Assembly (NCBI GenBank): GCA_007258455.2
Contig: VDFB02193867.1
Span: forward strand, 569,878,328-569,942,327
From: Sequoia sempervirens
Taxonomy: Eukaryota; Streptophyta; Pinopsida; Cupressales; Cupressaceae
Length of the DNA stretch: 64,000 bases
Direction: 5' to 3'
Shown here: positions 45,854 through 59,739 of the stretch, one piece after another
How the letters are laid out: every line of letters begins with the position of its first letter
How positions within the stretch are numbered: the first letter of the stretch is position 1
The notes under the pieces: generated by a model
Told to the model about the DNA's origin: nothing
Database searches by the model: none
Seen by the model: the letters and a program-made list of their open reading frames with translations, nothing else
Position numbers and translations under genes: made by a program

Positions 45854-48681
45854 TGTAATGGCGTAAAATTGCACCCCTTGCAATTTCACATACATCCTTG
45901 TACCTACTTTAGTGTCCACTCCCTTAGAACTTGTGTAGGTTCACTTTATCCCTTGCATTAGATTTTTTCCCTTCTCAGGATGCTCTAATACCCCTTTTCT
46001 ATAGCTACCCTCGTGCGTCAGCTTTGCATCAAGCCTTGTGCTCTCCTCATTCGTGTTGTTTTGTAGAGTGATGTGTTCGAACACTAGCATGCTACATTGA
46101 CGTCTACACACTGTGATAGCATCTTGTGATGTTTCAACGTTCAAACGACTGTATCTGAGCATGATTTCCAGTTGTCACCTTGATCTGTAATTAGAGTTTA
46201 CAAAATAACTTGTAAATTAAATCTAATTACAGTAATTTCCCGATCTAATACAGAATTGGGTGATTATGCCTTTTAACCATTGAAATTACAAAATAAGTAA
46301 TTAGAAATTCAAATATTGAATTTAAACTAGAGAGAAAATTGAGATAGAAGAGAGAAGAATGAGACAAACAAATAGAAGGATCACAACGCGCAAATTGATA
46401 ACGGAGTTCGTCCAATGTGGACTACATCTCCGGGTCCGCTTCTCAATGTTGGGACCGCTTTATTGATATCGCCAAGAAAAATTATGCTTTGTTACAATAC
46501 CCAAGCTCCAAGAACCTGCAATAATCTCTCCACAGTCTCTCACTCTTTTACAATTTTTGGTGTACAAAAACACCTTGTAAATTCTCCTCCAAAGAATTAT
46601 TTCTCTCAAATTCTCTCCAAGAAAACTCTCATACAAAATTCTCCACTCAATAATTTTCCCCTTGTCCCTTTACAAAAATCACCCCTTTATATACACATTT
46701 ATTTGCTAATATGGCTTTAACCACATTATTTTGCAAATATTGCATATCTCCCGTATACAAGTAAAAATTCCAACCATTTCCCCCTTTTACAATAAAAATA
46801 ACTAATATCCCGTTAGTATAACAAATTAATCTTTCAAAAATAAATCCACCTTTGGATTTTATAATTCCAAGCCATACAATTAAAAAAACGAACCCCTTTA
46901 ACTATGGGCCGTTATAATTTTGGACTTACATTATAATCTTAAAAAAATATCTTTTAAAAGCCCCTTAATAATCTCCTTGGATGATCTTTAAAACAAATCC
47001 GTTAAATATGAGAAAGGTGGTTAAAGGGGTTAATTTGTTGAAATGTAAGTTTACGGGATTTTTTTCCTCTCCTTGTTTTATGGGCAAGGGAAGAGGATTT
47101 TAAGGGATAAAATCCCACCAAATCCTCCTTGAATTCATAAAAATCTTTTAATTTTTAAACCATACGTATTTTCTTTTAACAATATGGTTTAATCCATATT
47201 CTTTTTTTCCACCATGTATATGCCAACTCACCATTCCTGCCACGTCACCACCTGCCATGTCAGCTTGCTGATGTCATCAAAGTCAACCAAAGTCAAAATT
47301 TTGACCAACCTTTGACCAGCCGTAACTTTCACATACGAGCTCCATTTTTGAAACCGAATATAGTTTTGGAATCAATGCGACGAGCACTACGACTTGGTGT
47401 CATTTTTATTTCATTTTGAGACAATCAATTTTTTGCCTTTTTGAACCCCTGATTTGCTTGTTTGACCAAACCTTTGACTGAGCATAACTTCTGCATGCGG
47501 ACTCCTTTTGAGCCCATTAAAGTTGCGTCAGGATCATGTCTGCAAGCTCTACACATTGATGCTTCTTTGGATGAATTTTGAGACTATGAAATTTTTAGGT
47601 ATTCTGGATCCACCTAGATCACACCTCCTTTGGGCGCTAGTAACGGCTCAAGATGCCTTGTAACCATCTAGGAAGCTTCTTTCCATTCCTTTTAAGTCAT
47701 CCTTTCAACTCATTTGGCCTTCTAGCTTCATTCTAACTTCTCTCTAGCCTTGGCTCCTACCTTTTCCTCCTCTCTTGCTCTTGTCATTTTGCTTGTACAA
47801 CTCCATTGCTTGCTACAACAACACTCTTACATTCTCACAACACCCTCTACAACAATCTTGGTTCTAACAACTTTCTTTGTTTCCCTCTTTGGCTTTCTAA
47901 TCCTTCTATGTGATATCTACCTTGTGCCTTGCACCTTTGAGCATCTTGGGATTTGTAACATCCTCTATCTATTGCATATACACATTGTGATATAGGTTCT
48001 CGTCCTTGAGTGGGGATTTCTTTTATCACCTCTTTTGTGATATGGGTTCTCCTCCTCGAGTGGGGTTTACTTTTATCACTCATACTTGGTGGTATGGCTT
48101 CTACTCCTGAAGTGGGTTTTTCTTTCACCACATGCTTTGTCTTTTCCGATTACACTCTCTCTCTCTATCTATCTGGCTATCCATGGAGGTGGGAACGCCA
48201 AAACAAGGGTTTGACTAAGGTAAACCCCTATACAACCCTAACATTCTCTCCAAATATTATGCATGTTTATTTTGAAGACATTTATTTGCTGGAGGCTTCA
48301 TCACTTACATGGTTGTGAGCGTTTCCTTTCTTCTCCTTATCTTTATCATTTTTGTTTCACTTTATTCTAGTTCTATTATATTTTGTTGCTTTCTCATGTT
48401 CTAATATTTCTTAGCAATTAGAGAAGAAGCAACCACTTTGTTATTTTATATGGAATTCTCACTTTTTGGTCCATACAGACACTAGCATGCCACACTGTCA
48501 TCCCAGAACTGTGCTTACGTCCTTTGGCCGAGAGCTTGTCAATTTGTCTAGAAAATCTTCGTGACCTGCTCTTTCTGATTCTAGAACCCACCACTGTTCC
48601 TTGAGGTAGTTTAGGGTAGTTTTCCTTGTGAGGCTCTTTGAATGAAGAGAAATAATGAGTAGTGAATCCCCCTTCTCTACA
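45854..48681 (+). mobile_element. 3' LTR of family D, split by solo LTR E
   Basis: It starts TGTAATGGCGTAAAATTGC and ends CTTCTCTACA. Removing E and one CACCT leaves about 1,380 bp, close to the 5' LTR. The two LTRs differ at many sites, so the insertion is not recent. Confidence 0.82.
46181..47621 (-). mobile_element. Solo LTR E (1,441 bp) with CACCT target duplication
   Basis: It runs from TGATCTGTAATTAGAG to CCACCTAGATCA, with inverted ends TGATCT/AGATCA, between CACCT at 46176-46180 and 47622-47626. The family D 5' LTR shows the unbroken site near 41010. On the minus strand TATATAAAG (complement of 46685-46693) supports minus orientation. Phrases near 46400-46440 (GGAGTTCGTCCAATGTGGAC) recall Copia-type LTR text, but the superfamily is uncertain. 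Confidence 0.88.
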
Positions 48682-48686
48682 ATTTG

Positions 48687-51600
48687 TATCTACTAATTAT
48701 TTTGTATTCTTCAATCTACCCACAAGGAAAAGGGTTCCCCACTTGAGGTGACATATTTTATACTTCTAAAATACAATATGATATGTTATAAAAAGGATCT
48801 ATTCCATGTAATATGTGTAAGATAATCTATGAAATTGTAAGAAGTATAAGAGATTTAATGGTGCGTAAGATCATGTAATAGGGAGTTACAAAGCGGACTA
48901 GAAAATTTATGAAGAGTTTTGAATAGGTTTATGATTTGTAGAATGATGCATAAGACCATCTTGTTAAAGGAGGAACAATTCCAAAATGGAGTGCCTCATT
49001 TAGTATATTCATTTATGACATTGGGATAGACTCTATTTTTTTTTGACCTATGATGACTAAGAGTCTTAGATTTTATGCCATAAATTTTGGCACCATATTT
49101 ACCCATGATATTTTCTAATGGTTTTAGTAACCATTAATATGGAGTGCCTCATTTGGTAGGTGGAGTTATGAAATTGGGTTCAAGGTATTTTATTTTATTT
49201 GATCCATGATTATTGAAATATAAAGTGTATTATTATAGAAATAACATCAAAGTAAGTGTATGCATTTTAATGTGTTCATATATTAACCAATGAAATAGAA
49301 ATAAAGAAATCATATAAAATCAATAAACCATAATAACCCAAAGCATAACACCAATTGTATGTGGAGAAACCCTTTAAAGAGAAAATCCACTATTAAAGAG
49401 ATCAATAGTCTATATTAATATTTAATCTAAGAGTACATATACACCAAAATTCTCCCTTCATTCTAAAAACATTCTAGCAACACCTATGTATCCATAATAG
49501 TCCATAGAATTTGTATCCAATACATACAATTTATAGAGGATATCCTTAAGACTATAACACTGCAAAACCATGGTATGGAAAAATATTAAGCCCCTCATGT
49601 GATAATGTAATGCATCCATAAATAGAAAATATAACTCTTGAATAATATTTGGCCCATATTAAGAGTGGGAACAAATCCCTTAAAGTAGGATTGTATTATG
49701 CTCTTCATTACACTTGTGCACCCCAAACAACATGCAAATATTTCTCATTCTCTCACCTAAAGCCTATGATGGAGAAAGTGGTGAGGTGTGAAAAGGACAC
49801 AAGAGGGAAACTAGATAGGTAATAGGCCCATCCACATCTTTTTTTACTCTCTTTGAGTTCTAATTGAGTATAGAATTCATGCACTTTCTACTATATTGAG
49901 GCAATTACTCCAACTCAAATCAAACTAGTAAAAATATTCCTTCTTTCCATAAGATAGAACAAATAAGAAGGAATGTATAATTTATTATATTATTGGACTT
50001 AGGACATCTTATGTAAAGTTGTGTGGTAAATTCCTTCATTATTCTCTAGAATGATAGAAATGAATCTAAACATCCAAGCTTGGAATTCTTTAGTATTATG
50101 ATTTCATATTATTCTTTTATAATATTTATTAGGTCATTCATTTAAGTTTAAAATTCACTCTTGAAAACTACCTTGGGTAACCTCAAGATACCTTTTCTTT
50201 TCTCAACCAATTTCTATTTACATGACTCTCGAGTAAATGTTCAGATCCAAGTTTTGAGAGTTCAAATAGGTGTCTGAGAGTGTGCAAATGAGGAAAAGAA
50301 ATGTTCTTAGTTAATTTTCCATTCACACATACCATTTATGTTTTCATCCTCTTTCATGTGATATCTTGCTTATTAGTTCCTTCCTCTCCATGAAATTATA
50401 GGTATGATCTACAAAGTACTAAGGAATCTCTTACCTTTCATGTTAACCCACACATGCCATGCTTTTTTCCATCATATTTGTTGTATCTCACATATTTAAG
50501 TCCACTTATCTTATGTTTGTTATCTATACCTATTGAGGATATTGATGTACAATCATAGTTCCTTACCACCCATTAAATTTTACTAGCCCCATGTGTATAG
50601 ATTCATTCATGTTATTATCATTCCTATTTGACTTCAATTCCACCCTCTCTCATCACACATCATACCTAATATCCTATTATACTCGATGTCCTACAATTTT
50701 GTATTCCTCTTGCTTGGTCCTATTTTCCTTCTTCATGGTGGAAAATTATGTTTATGTTTATAGGGGAATTATCTCACATTTCTCCCCCTCTTCTTATGCT
50801 CTTACATATTTTTACTATCATATTTTCACTCATTTTTATCTTCTATGACTATGATAATTATTATCTTTTTCCCCTTTCCTTGGGGAAACATTCTATTCTA
50901 CTAGCTAAGTGAAATTCCTCTCTTTTTCCCCTTTTATCCACCTACTTTTTCACTTTATAACTTAACAATTGCACATTCACATGTTCTCCTCAAATTATTT
51001 GACTTCCATTCTTTCCAATAAATCAAAGGGGCAATAGAATCCACCTCTCTGTATATGATCAATTCTTGTATTTATTTTATTTTGGAAGATCCTAACATCC
51101 TTTATTAGGTGGAAAACACATCTATTCATTATCCATTCTTACTTTTGGATTTAATTTGACCCACCCTTTATTTTTGGTGGTGATGACACAACCATTTTTA
51201 TATTTTGGGCCTAGATTGACCTCTTTTCCTACATTTTAATGGTTACAAAATAACCAAGATATCTTCCCAAGGTTATTCCTACTCTATCATTTCCATCTCT
51301 CAACTCATATGTAGCCTCTTATTTCCTTCTTCCTACTTTGTATGATCCTCCATGGACCCCTGATTATTTAGTAAAAATTTAATAAAATATCATCTAATGA
51401 ATGATGGAATGTTTGATCTCATTTAACATCTTTATGCTATATATTATAATACTTTTTATATTATTTCATAGCATATTTCTTCTTAAAAAATATTAATTAT
51501 GTTTCTTTCTATGGATTTATTACAAAAATGGAACATATCAATTGGATTAAAGGAGAAAGTGAAGAGAGTAAGAAAATCACATGCAATTATATATCATTTT

Positions 51601-51696
51601 TTTGTATCCTTTCATATTTCCTTATATTTATATAATATGTTTACCTTGTCATAATTCTTCACCTAGTTCCATAATCTCACTAAAATAAGGGAAAAA
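48687..51696. other. AT-rich decayed region ending in a polypurine-like tract
   Basis: I see no gene: short frames only, with much T-rich text. The stretch AAAATAAGGGAAAAA (51682-51696) just before a family-D-like LTR start suggests that at least the right part is the 3' internal region of an old element. The left part is unassigned. Confidence 0.45.
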
Positions 51697-53215
51697 TGTA
51701 AGGTTAAAAATTGCCTTATTTACAATCTCCACCTTACATTTTTACACTTGTTTTAATGTTCACTCCCATAGTTATATTTAGGACCCATTTGAATTATTTA
51801 TATACCTACACATATCACTATAATTATTTTCAATCATCATTAAGATCTCCTAGGCATCCCAAATCTACCTAAAAAATTTCAAACATTGACTCAAAAAAGA
51901 CACCTAAACACTTGGATGCTAATTGTTGAACACCTAAACACTTAGATGCTAATGCCCAACTCAAAATATAATCTTTGAACTTACAAGAACTTAAAAATCA
52001 AAACCTAATATTTCCCTAGTATATTTTATAATAGTTATATTTCTTAGGAAATGAACTAAATCTATCATTAGCCAGAATTTAGGAGGATTCTGCATTCTAC
52101 TAAATTGTCTCTCCATTCATACTATTGTTACAAGATTATCTACACTCTATTATTGAAGATTTTCTATAAAGATCATATTTTCCTCACTCCCATACTTCTA
52201 TAATTATTGGTCCGTTTTATATCCAAAATTTTCATAACCAAATCCTTACCATTAATCTACTCTCACTATATTTTTTGCATTCCTCTATCATTTACCCAAA
52301 TCCTCCTCCCATTGCCTCACTAAATCCCTAAAATGTAATATTACCATCCTCTAGTGTTCCCTCTTGAAAATAAATACCTAATCCTTATTTTCCCTTGTTC
52401 AAACCATTCTAGTGGATCTAATCACCTCCTTCTTTCCACCATTATACTTTCACACAATAGTTAGGGTTTAGTTTTATCCTTAGGGTTATATCTTCTATAG
52501 ATTGGCACACCACTTTCATCACACATAAGATTACACATATATTTTTTTAGGGATAAGTTGAGGCTAAAAATACCATCCTAGGGGGTTGAATAAGACAAAT
52601 TCCTAAATAATTAAACCCCAATTTTCTTTATAATTGAACTTAAAACATCAATACTTGGATCTTATAGGCACTTTTATAGATTCTATAGCCAAGCCAAAGT
52701 TTAGGGGATCAAGGAAAGTATATTTTGATCATTTTAGAACCTCAAGAGAAATAGATGCTAATTCCCTTGTCAAAGTGGCCAACACCAATTTCCAAGTGTC
52801 AAAGTTGCCAACACTAGTTCCTAAGTGTTAAAGTGACAAAAGTATTGCCCCTCACAAATTCTAGTGTCTAAATTCATCAAAATATGCTAAAAATTTCTAG
52901 GGTCATCCACCTAGTTTCTCACATCATGTTTCTCTAGTCAAATATATCCTATCTTCATTTCTAGGGACACACATTCTTATATTTCTCTTTATTTCACATG
53001 TTCTTGTTCCAACTCTTGTATTGGATTAACTTCATTTAAAAAAACTGAGTATATGTGTTTTAATTTATGAGAGTATACTTTATATTCTTGTTAAGTTAAT
53101 TTATTGAAATAAAAGTACCTAGTTGATAGTTTACACTCCTTTACACACTATTAAACTAGGGTTCCTAAAATTTATCTTTTACATGGAACTCTCCTTGGGA
53201 TCATATTATTATTTT
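51697..53215 (+). mobile_element. Decayed family-D-like LTR (family G)
   Basis: TGTAAGGTTAAAAATTGCC aligns with the D LTR start, and later phrases do too (TTTTAATGTTCACTCCCATAG against CTTTAGTGTCCACTCCCTTAG). Most differences are C to T or G to A, giving the AT-rich look. The right end is not clear; about 53215 is an estimate from D LTR length and sequence change. Confidence 0.45.
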
Positions 53216-54228
53216 CTTACAATGCATCTTTGAATAATATTGGAGTTCCTTCTAATCATGCCTCCATATCTTATATTGAACAAACACATGACATAAAAAT
53301 ATACAAGGAAGTTGAAGAACAAGATTATCTCTTTCAAAGTTTAATTGTTTTATGTGAGAACAATACAAAAACTTCTAATAATTTCTCTTACATATTCCTT
53401 CACTATCACACATGATATTATTTGACACACATATGTTGGCCACATCAAGAACGATCTTTCACATTACTTGAGTCACATCATGAGAAAATTGGAACACTTG
53501 AAAATTTATATCAATAATTTTTAAAAGTATAAAAAGAATGATTATGCTATTGACATATTAAATAATCATTTGGTATATGAAAATTTGACTTATCCTTCAC
53601 CTAATTGATTAATGACATGTTATTTTACACATAATGATAGGGGTGAATCATTTCTTATAAGATCCTTCAAAACTACATGCTTAAACTATTTTGAGGAGGA
53701 TATTTTACTTTCTAGATTATTTCCACAAAGCTATTATGCAATTACATAGTTTTATTTTTTACCTCATGTTTCCATCTCTTATTTTTTAGATATACCAAAT
53801 GTTTTTCTTAGAATATTTTCAATAAAATATTGATCCTACCATCTCTATTCTTCAAATAATACAATGCAAATAAAGGGAACATGATATTTGCTAACAAGAG
53901 CTTATAACTATTGGATACTGAGCTTCAGGGCTTATTTATCAAAGGTTTACTTCCACTTAGAAATGAAAATGTGTTGTATGAATCTTATCATCTATTTTTA
54001 GATTTATATGGTAGTATATACAAATGTGAGTGTATTATTTGAAAATAGTTTACATCTTAATATTTCTACCCCTTCTTCTCCTTCCTATGAGTTTTCATCA
54101 ATGTCATATTTATAACTTTGAGGAAATGAGGATGAATTTAATATCAACCATATTCAAGTGATGATACAAGTTGAGTTTACACCACTTTTCCTCACTTATT
54201 ATGATCATGATCATGATGAGGGTGAGAT
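53216..54228 (+). other. Decayed internal sequence of family G
   Basis: Several short frames resemble low-complexity plant Gypsy leader text, but I cannot name a domain. Frequent stops and AT richness indicate long decay. Confidence 0.35.
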
Positions 54229-54420
54229 TTAATCCTAAACATGACACACCTCTTTTTAAGTCAATGGATGGATATAGGGTTATACCACATTGCAATACTA
54301 ATAAATATTATGCTTATTACCACTCACACAGACATACTATGGATAGATAACTTAAAATAAAATAGAGAATTCAAGATCTTAGTGACAAAGGGGTTATACA
54401 AGTTGATGATATTCATGATC
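54229..54420 (+). pseudogene. Family G zinc-knuckle remnant
   Basis: The frame reads ...NKYYAYYHSHRHTMDR-stop-LKIK-stop-RIQDLSDKGVIQVDD. The spacing matches the CX2HX4HX4C knuckle with its LKxxIQDLxDxGxI tail in family D, but three of four metal ligands have changed (for instance TGT to TAT) and two stops interrupt it. Confidence 0.6.
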
Positions 54421-55955
54421 ATGTACATTCATCTCTAATACCTCCATCTAATGAGGCTAATCTTGAATAGAATTGAATAGTGAGGATTCCTCAAATATTA
54501 ATATTGAGAAGTATGATAATTTTGATGGTAAACATAATAGATAATATTTTGAGGTTATTTGTGTGACTATAAAATAAAATGAAAATAAATGAAAAAGTAA
54601 ATACATGACATACAATCTTATCAGTTCTTTTAGATACTACATCACACTTGACAAGTCTTTGTATCAATTTTTATTCATAGAGAAATGCTTGATGACCATA
54701 AATCATTATATATACTGTAACATGACATTGATTTTCCCTTGAGGGTATGGATTAAAGTGACACATATCTTGATCATATTGACATAGACACAATTGGTGTT
54801 GATGAGTTTATTAGTTAATATTTTCACTTATATCCTTACTTACCATATTATATATTGTGCTTTCACACATCTCTTTTATTTATTTTCTATGTACTTAGTT
54901 AGTAGGTGGATCATGAAAATATAAATTTTGTGGTACATATTGAAAAAGGTGGCTAAAAACATGTATGTGTGATTCATGTTACTCCTTTTGTGTGTTCCTT
55001 ATGTGTTTTCTTATTTTATTTTCCCCATATATTTGGGGTGATGTAAAGTCATGGAGTGATTGGAAACTATTCTCATCATGTTGACTAACACACATGTATA
55101 TCTTATTTTCTTTGTGTTTTAAATTTTGTCTTTTATTGAGCCATGATTGGTGTTTTCCTCATTCCTCATCTTTTCTATTATTTTGTGACATTCTCAAGAT
55201 TATGCTTTGGTATGTGTTCATTCTCATTTCACATTCTACATTATTCATTGATTACTTGTATATCTTTAACACACTAATTTTGTCATATTTTCCTCACTTT
55301 AGGAATTCTCTTTTATGTCATTTATCTCGTTCTTCTTTAATGATAATCATATCTATATTAATTATCTTATACTTACATGCTTATCTTATGATTACGTATT
55401 TGCATCTCATATGAAATATAATAAGCTTGCATACTTACATATTATAGATCTAAGTTTTAATGTTTTTATTTATAAATTTAGATATTATCTTTTGATCATT
55501 TTCTTGAATATTAGGGTCACCTTTGTTGCCTTTTATCACATGTATTCTTTCATGATTGCATCTTGCTATCCAATCCCATGTTTGATACATGATGATATTT
55601 ATGAAACTTAATACATGATTATTCAGATTTAAATGGTCATATTTTTTACATTACTTTTTCCCTCTCCTCTAATTCCTTGCATCATTCACGTGTAACATAT
55701 TGGGGAGATATAAAATTATTGTTATTCTTGTGGTGGCTCCTTTGCAACCCTACCTCATTTTATGATGAATTATTTGCAACCCAACATGTTGCCTCTTGGT
55801 TATGTTGGATCCTTCATAGTCTTATATCATTTTATTTTGGTTGTTATGGATCTTTTGTAACCCCTTAAGTTTTATGATTATGTGGACTCCTTCACACCCC
55901 CACATTTCTCATTTTAATTTTAATTTATTGTTTGTTGACATTATTAAGTAGTTGT
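54421..55955. other. T-rich noncoding region before LTR H
   Basis: No gene is recognised. T-rich text with loosely repeated TTTGCAACCC phrases (55740-55860) resembles the 3' noncoding parts of families D and F. Confidence 0.4.
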
Positions 55956-56940
55956 TGTAGACACTTGAAAATTCCTACCACATATTTCTCATTAATTAAA
56001 TAAATTAAAATAATGTATTTAGTTAAGTTTCCTATTTTCCTTAATGTCTAATCCTAAATAAATAATTCTCATTTATTTATTTGTTCCCCACTCCTATTTC
56101 ACATGATTTAAATAAAAAATATTATTAAAATCCCACTTTTTCTCCTTAAATACCTAATAGGCTCTAACAAATCACTAACCCAATCATTTATGCTTAAAAA
56201 TCCATAAAATAAATTCTCTCCTTTTCTTCACCATCCATCTCACAACCACTTAACTAACTCATCCTCAACCATTGATCTTCTCAACTTATTTTGACCATTG
56301 ATTCACCTATTCCAAAATATATAAATTCACCCTTCCATAAGCCATTTTCATTGAACCTCATGAATGCACTATTATGCTATCACACCAAGCACTTGCCATC
56401 CTTTCTCTTTTTAGCAACAAATCCTACAAGAACAAATGCCTTTGGTTCATTGATATTATTGTGTAGGTAAGAGTCTCTTTGGTTCATGCTTTGAAGGTTT
56501 GTTTGATTAAACTAGGTTTACATATATATCTGAAATAAAATTTTAATCTTAGGGTTTTGATCTTGATCTTTGTTTCATACTTTGTTGTACAAATTTCTAG
56601 TATTGATCCTCTAATAAAAAACCTATAAATTTACCCTTCCATAATCCATTTGGAGTGATCCTTAGTTTGAGATACATTGCCATGTTGATACTATGAGAAA
56701 CCACATTGCATCCTTTTTTCAACAAATAATCCTTCAAGGAAAATCACCATTGGCATATCATGAGCCACACGTGGGTGAAAATTTGATGGTTTATTTCATT
56801 CATATTTTACAGATTCTTTTCTTAAATTGAGGTGTAGGTAGATTTGTTAAATGGGGTTTTAATATTAGGGTGCTAATCCTCATTTATATTTTATATAAAT
56901 TCTTATACATAATCATTTCTTCCTATTTTATATTATATTG
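55956..56940 (+). mobile_element. Decayed family-F-like LTR (family H)
   Basis: TGTAGACACTTGAAAATTCC and the following AATTAAATAAATTAAAATAA zone parallel the F LTR at 38795. TATATAAA at 56318-56325 is a possible TATA box. A diverged duplication of about 305 bp (about 56314 and 56622, sharing TATAAATT(C/T)ACCCTTCCATAA) enlarges it. The right boundary was not found; the end given is approximate. Confidence 0.5.
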
Positions 56941-58153
56941 AATTTTACTTATGAAATTTGGTGGTTATAGATTCCAAGATAAAGTTATCCCTACAAGAAG
57001 CACATGCATATCATTTTCCCTATTGTATCCTTTTTATATGCTCTTATTATTTGATTTCATTTTGGTTGCTTGAATTTATTTTAACAAGCATCATTCATAG
57101 TAATTCACATAAAAATAAAAGTAGTAAAGAAATACTAGGTCAAAAGTTAAATCCTTACCAAATTTCCTCATTCCTTTTGGAGTCACTTTGACCCTTTATC
57201 TTGAATGTAATAACTTAGTGTCCAAATGTCATATTTTTACAAGATTTGGCATACACATTGTACTTTATATATTTATGAGTTCTTTTCACTTAGTAGTCTA
57301 TAACCAACCTTCACATTTGTTGTTTCTTACCCTAGTTCAAAACTAAACTATGATTATAAACCTATTTTAAAATCACATGTATAATTTTAACCCCCAAATC
57401 TCTAAATTTATATTTTATTGTGAGGATAGAAAAACTTACTTTCAATTTTTTTAGGAATTGAATCAAGCATGAAATATTAATTCTTTTGGTGCTATGGTGT
57501 TGTAGAAAATATCTAGATACCTAATTCATTTGAGATTATTAGATAGCATTATCAATCACTTTAAAATCTATGTGCATTTTATCATAACTTGATATCATAA
57601 GGATAAACATAGGAACTTGCATTTCTTATTGACAAGTCTTCAAATTTGTTGAATCGATGTAAGGACATGACTAAGGAAATAGGTGGGTGGATAATTAATC
57701 ACCTTCCTCTCCTAACACAATAAGTTATAATGGTGCTCTTGAGCACCACCAATTACAAACAATAGAAGAAAACATATTTAAAAAAAACAATAATTCAAAG
57801 TTTAAGGCCCCTAACTAGGGTCAATACCATAGAAAAAGGGTAAAAATTACAAGTGCACAAATTAAATCATTCCTATAATTCATTATTCATTACTCTTTAT
57901 ATGACTAACCATGGATCTCCATAAACCCTTTCCCTTGCCTTCCATCCTTCAATGCATCGATCATCTTAAGATTTTTTTAAATTTATTGTACAAAAACTTT
58001 TAGCTTTTGAAGTTCTTATCTACTTGTATAAAAAAGAGGTCACTCCATGTCCTAAGGATGCATTGGTTTGACATGTTGATATTATACTATTTTTTGGAAT
58101 TAGTTCATACACCTCCTTTGTGTGAATACTTTACCTCATATGTTAATCAACTT
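56941..58153. other. Unassigned AT-rich stretch
   Basis: No gene, LTR end or repeat stands out. Short frames only. Confidence 0.4.
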
Positions 58154-59596
58154 TGTAATTGTAGGGTAGAAAAATGTATTCCTTTACATTTTCACACTTG
58201 TTTGGGACCTCCCTATTAAAACTTGGCTTATTAAGACTTTAATTGGTCCTATTTTGCATCCACAAGCCTTATTTAATGCATTTTTTGAGGATAATCTAGA
58301 CACTTAATAAATGACAAATCATAATCTATTGTTTGATGTTATGTGTTCCAGATCTAGTGATCTAGGACTCATACACCACTTTGGGCTTATGGGACCCACC
58401 TAGGTCTCGGGACCTGATTTTAAATGTTGCATTTATCTTAACACTTCTTAGATTTTGTGTCCCAACTTTTAGCCACTGGGACTCATACGCCCAACCTAGC
58501 ATATGAGTCACGCTTTAACTTGGACCTATTTTAAATCAAATTCTTGGTAGGATTTTATTATCCTAGATCTAATGTTAGCTTGTAGTGTTGTAATTTCAGG
58601 AAATTTGGCATAAAAAAATATAAATACAAGGTTATTTCACATAATTTCTCCTAACAAGAAATATAACAAGATCTAAGCTTTCAGGTATTCAAGTATTATA
58701 GAAAATTTATGATCAAGAGAGCATTAAGGAGCAAAACATCGAGCATTTGGAGCAACATTCAAGATTCAAGCATCATGTAAAAGTCTTCATGCATCATGTG
58801 TGTTTGTGAGCTAACATTTGTGATGTAGGTTTTCATGATGCAAGCAAGCATTCACGACAAATCCTTGAGCATTCAATCAAGAGTCAAGATCCACATCCAT
58901 TGGAGCCATTTCACACAAGTTTGCAACCTTTATTTCAAGGGTTTGGTGAGTTGCAACATTGTATTTGTTCATTCATCATTCCTTCATGATGTTTAATTTC
59001 ATTTCAAGGTTTAATTACCAAAATGAGGTTTGACCAAGGCAAACCCCCATTCCCTAACAAAACAACATTTTCCTCTCTTGATATGTGTTTATAGATCTAG
59101 GTGAATTGGAGCTTGAAGACCCTTTAAAGACAAAGTTGCAAAAGCTATAAATTTTTTTAAGTTTTCGTCTTCATGGAAAATCACCTACATATCATAATTC
59201 AGACTTTTCAGACTTGAAGATTGGATAAGACAAAAGCTACAAAAGATCACTAGAGGCCACATAAATATCAGTCAAACCCTAATACTGGGACTAAATCACC
59301 CCTCTGGGCGTATAAGTTTGAGGACAACCCTTTTGGCATCTTTTTGTAGATTTTGTACAGTCACCAAAGGATTCCAAATTATGCCCAAATTCTTGTATCA
59401 AGACTAAATTTCCCTACCTAGCATATGAGTACAAATACACTTCAAAAATTAGAATTTCAATGTTGCAGACCTTGCTTGGATTCCATCATTCTTCCAAGTA
59501 CCCTTCTATTTCATTCTCTTTTTTCAATATAATTTTATGCTTTCAAGTTTCTATGGTTTTGTGCATGAGTGTTTGCATTCCTCCTTTGAAACTTCA
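58154..59596 (+). mobile_element. 5' LTR of family I (about 1.44 kb)
   Basis: The start TGTAATTGTAGGGTAG is aligned by eye to the D LTR start. The end ...GAAACTTCA is set by the following TTTTAATGGTGAACCCCCA, which resembles the family D primer-binding region. TATAAATA lies at 58619-58626. The part from 59077 is repeated at 62728-63254. It contains dyad modules described separately. The left boundary is less certain than the right. Confidence 0.55.
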
Positions 59597-59720
59597 TTTT
59601 AATGGTGAACCCCCATTTAATGACACAAGGAAATCGCCTGATTCCTTCCCTCAATTGAGTCACTTGGTTGAGGGATCTTGGTTTCCTAATGAACTAAAGT
59701 GAGAAATAGGCCCCAAAGTT

Positions 59721-59739
59721 CCACCTCCCAAAAAGGTGG
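59721..59739. repeat. Short hairpin CCACCT/AGGTGG in the family I leader
   Basis: A six-base stem around CCCAAAA lies about 125 bp after the primer-binding region, and the same hairpin recurs at 63379-63397 in the second copy. It is a possible leader RNA structure. Confidence 0.45.

Larger units (their letters stand above)
40687..48681 (+). mobile_element. Family D: Tat-like Gypsy element with both LTRs, no RT
   Basis: Two LTRs starting TGTAATGGC(A/G)TAAAATTGC frame a 3.8 kb interior with protease, a G-patch-like segment and a zinc knuckle. Flanking pentamers are GTTTG (40682-40686) and ATTTG (48682-48686), a target duplication with one G-to-A change. A polypurine tract AAAGTGGGGGAAAAA precedes the 3' LTR. 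Reverse transcriptase, RNase H and integrase are absent. Length without the nested LTR is about 6.55 kb. Confidence 0.82.

Noticed and set aside
55094..55611. Hydrophobic frames resembling membrane proteins
   Set aside because: T-rich DNA naturally gives Phe/Leu/Ile-rich translations. No start context, domain or conservation is visible.
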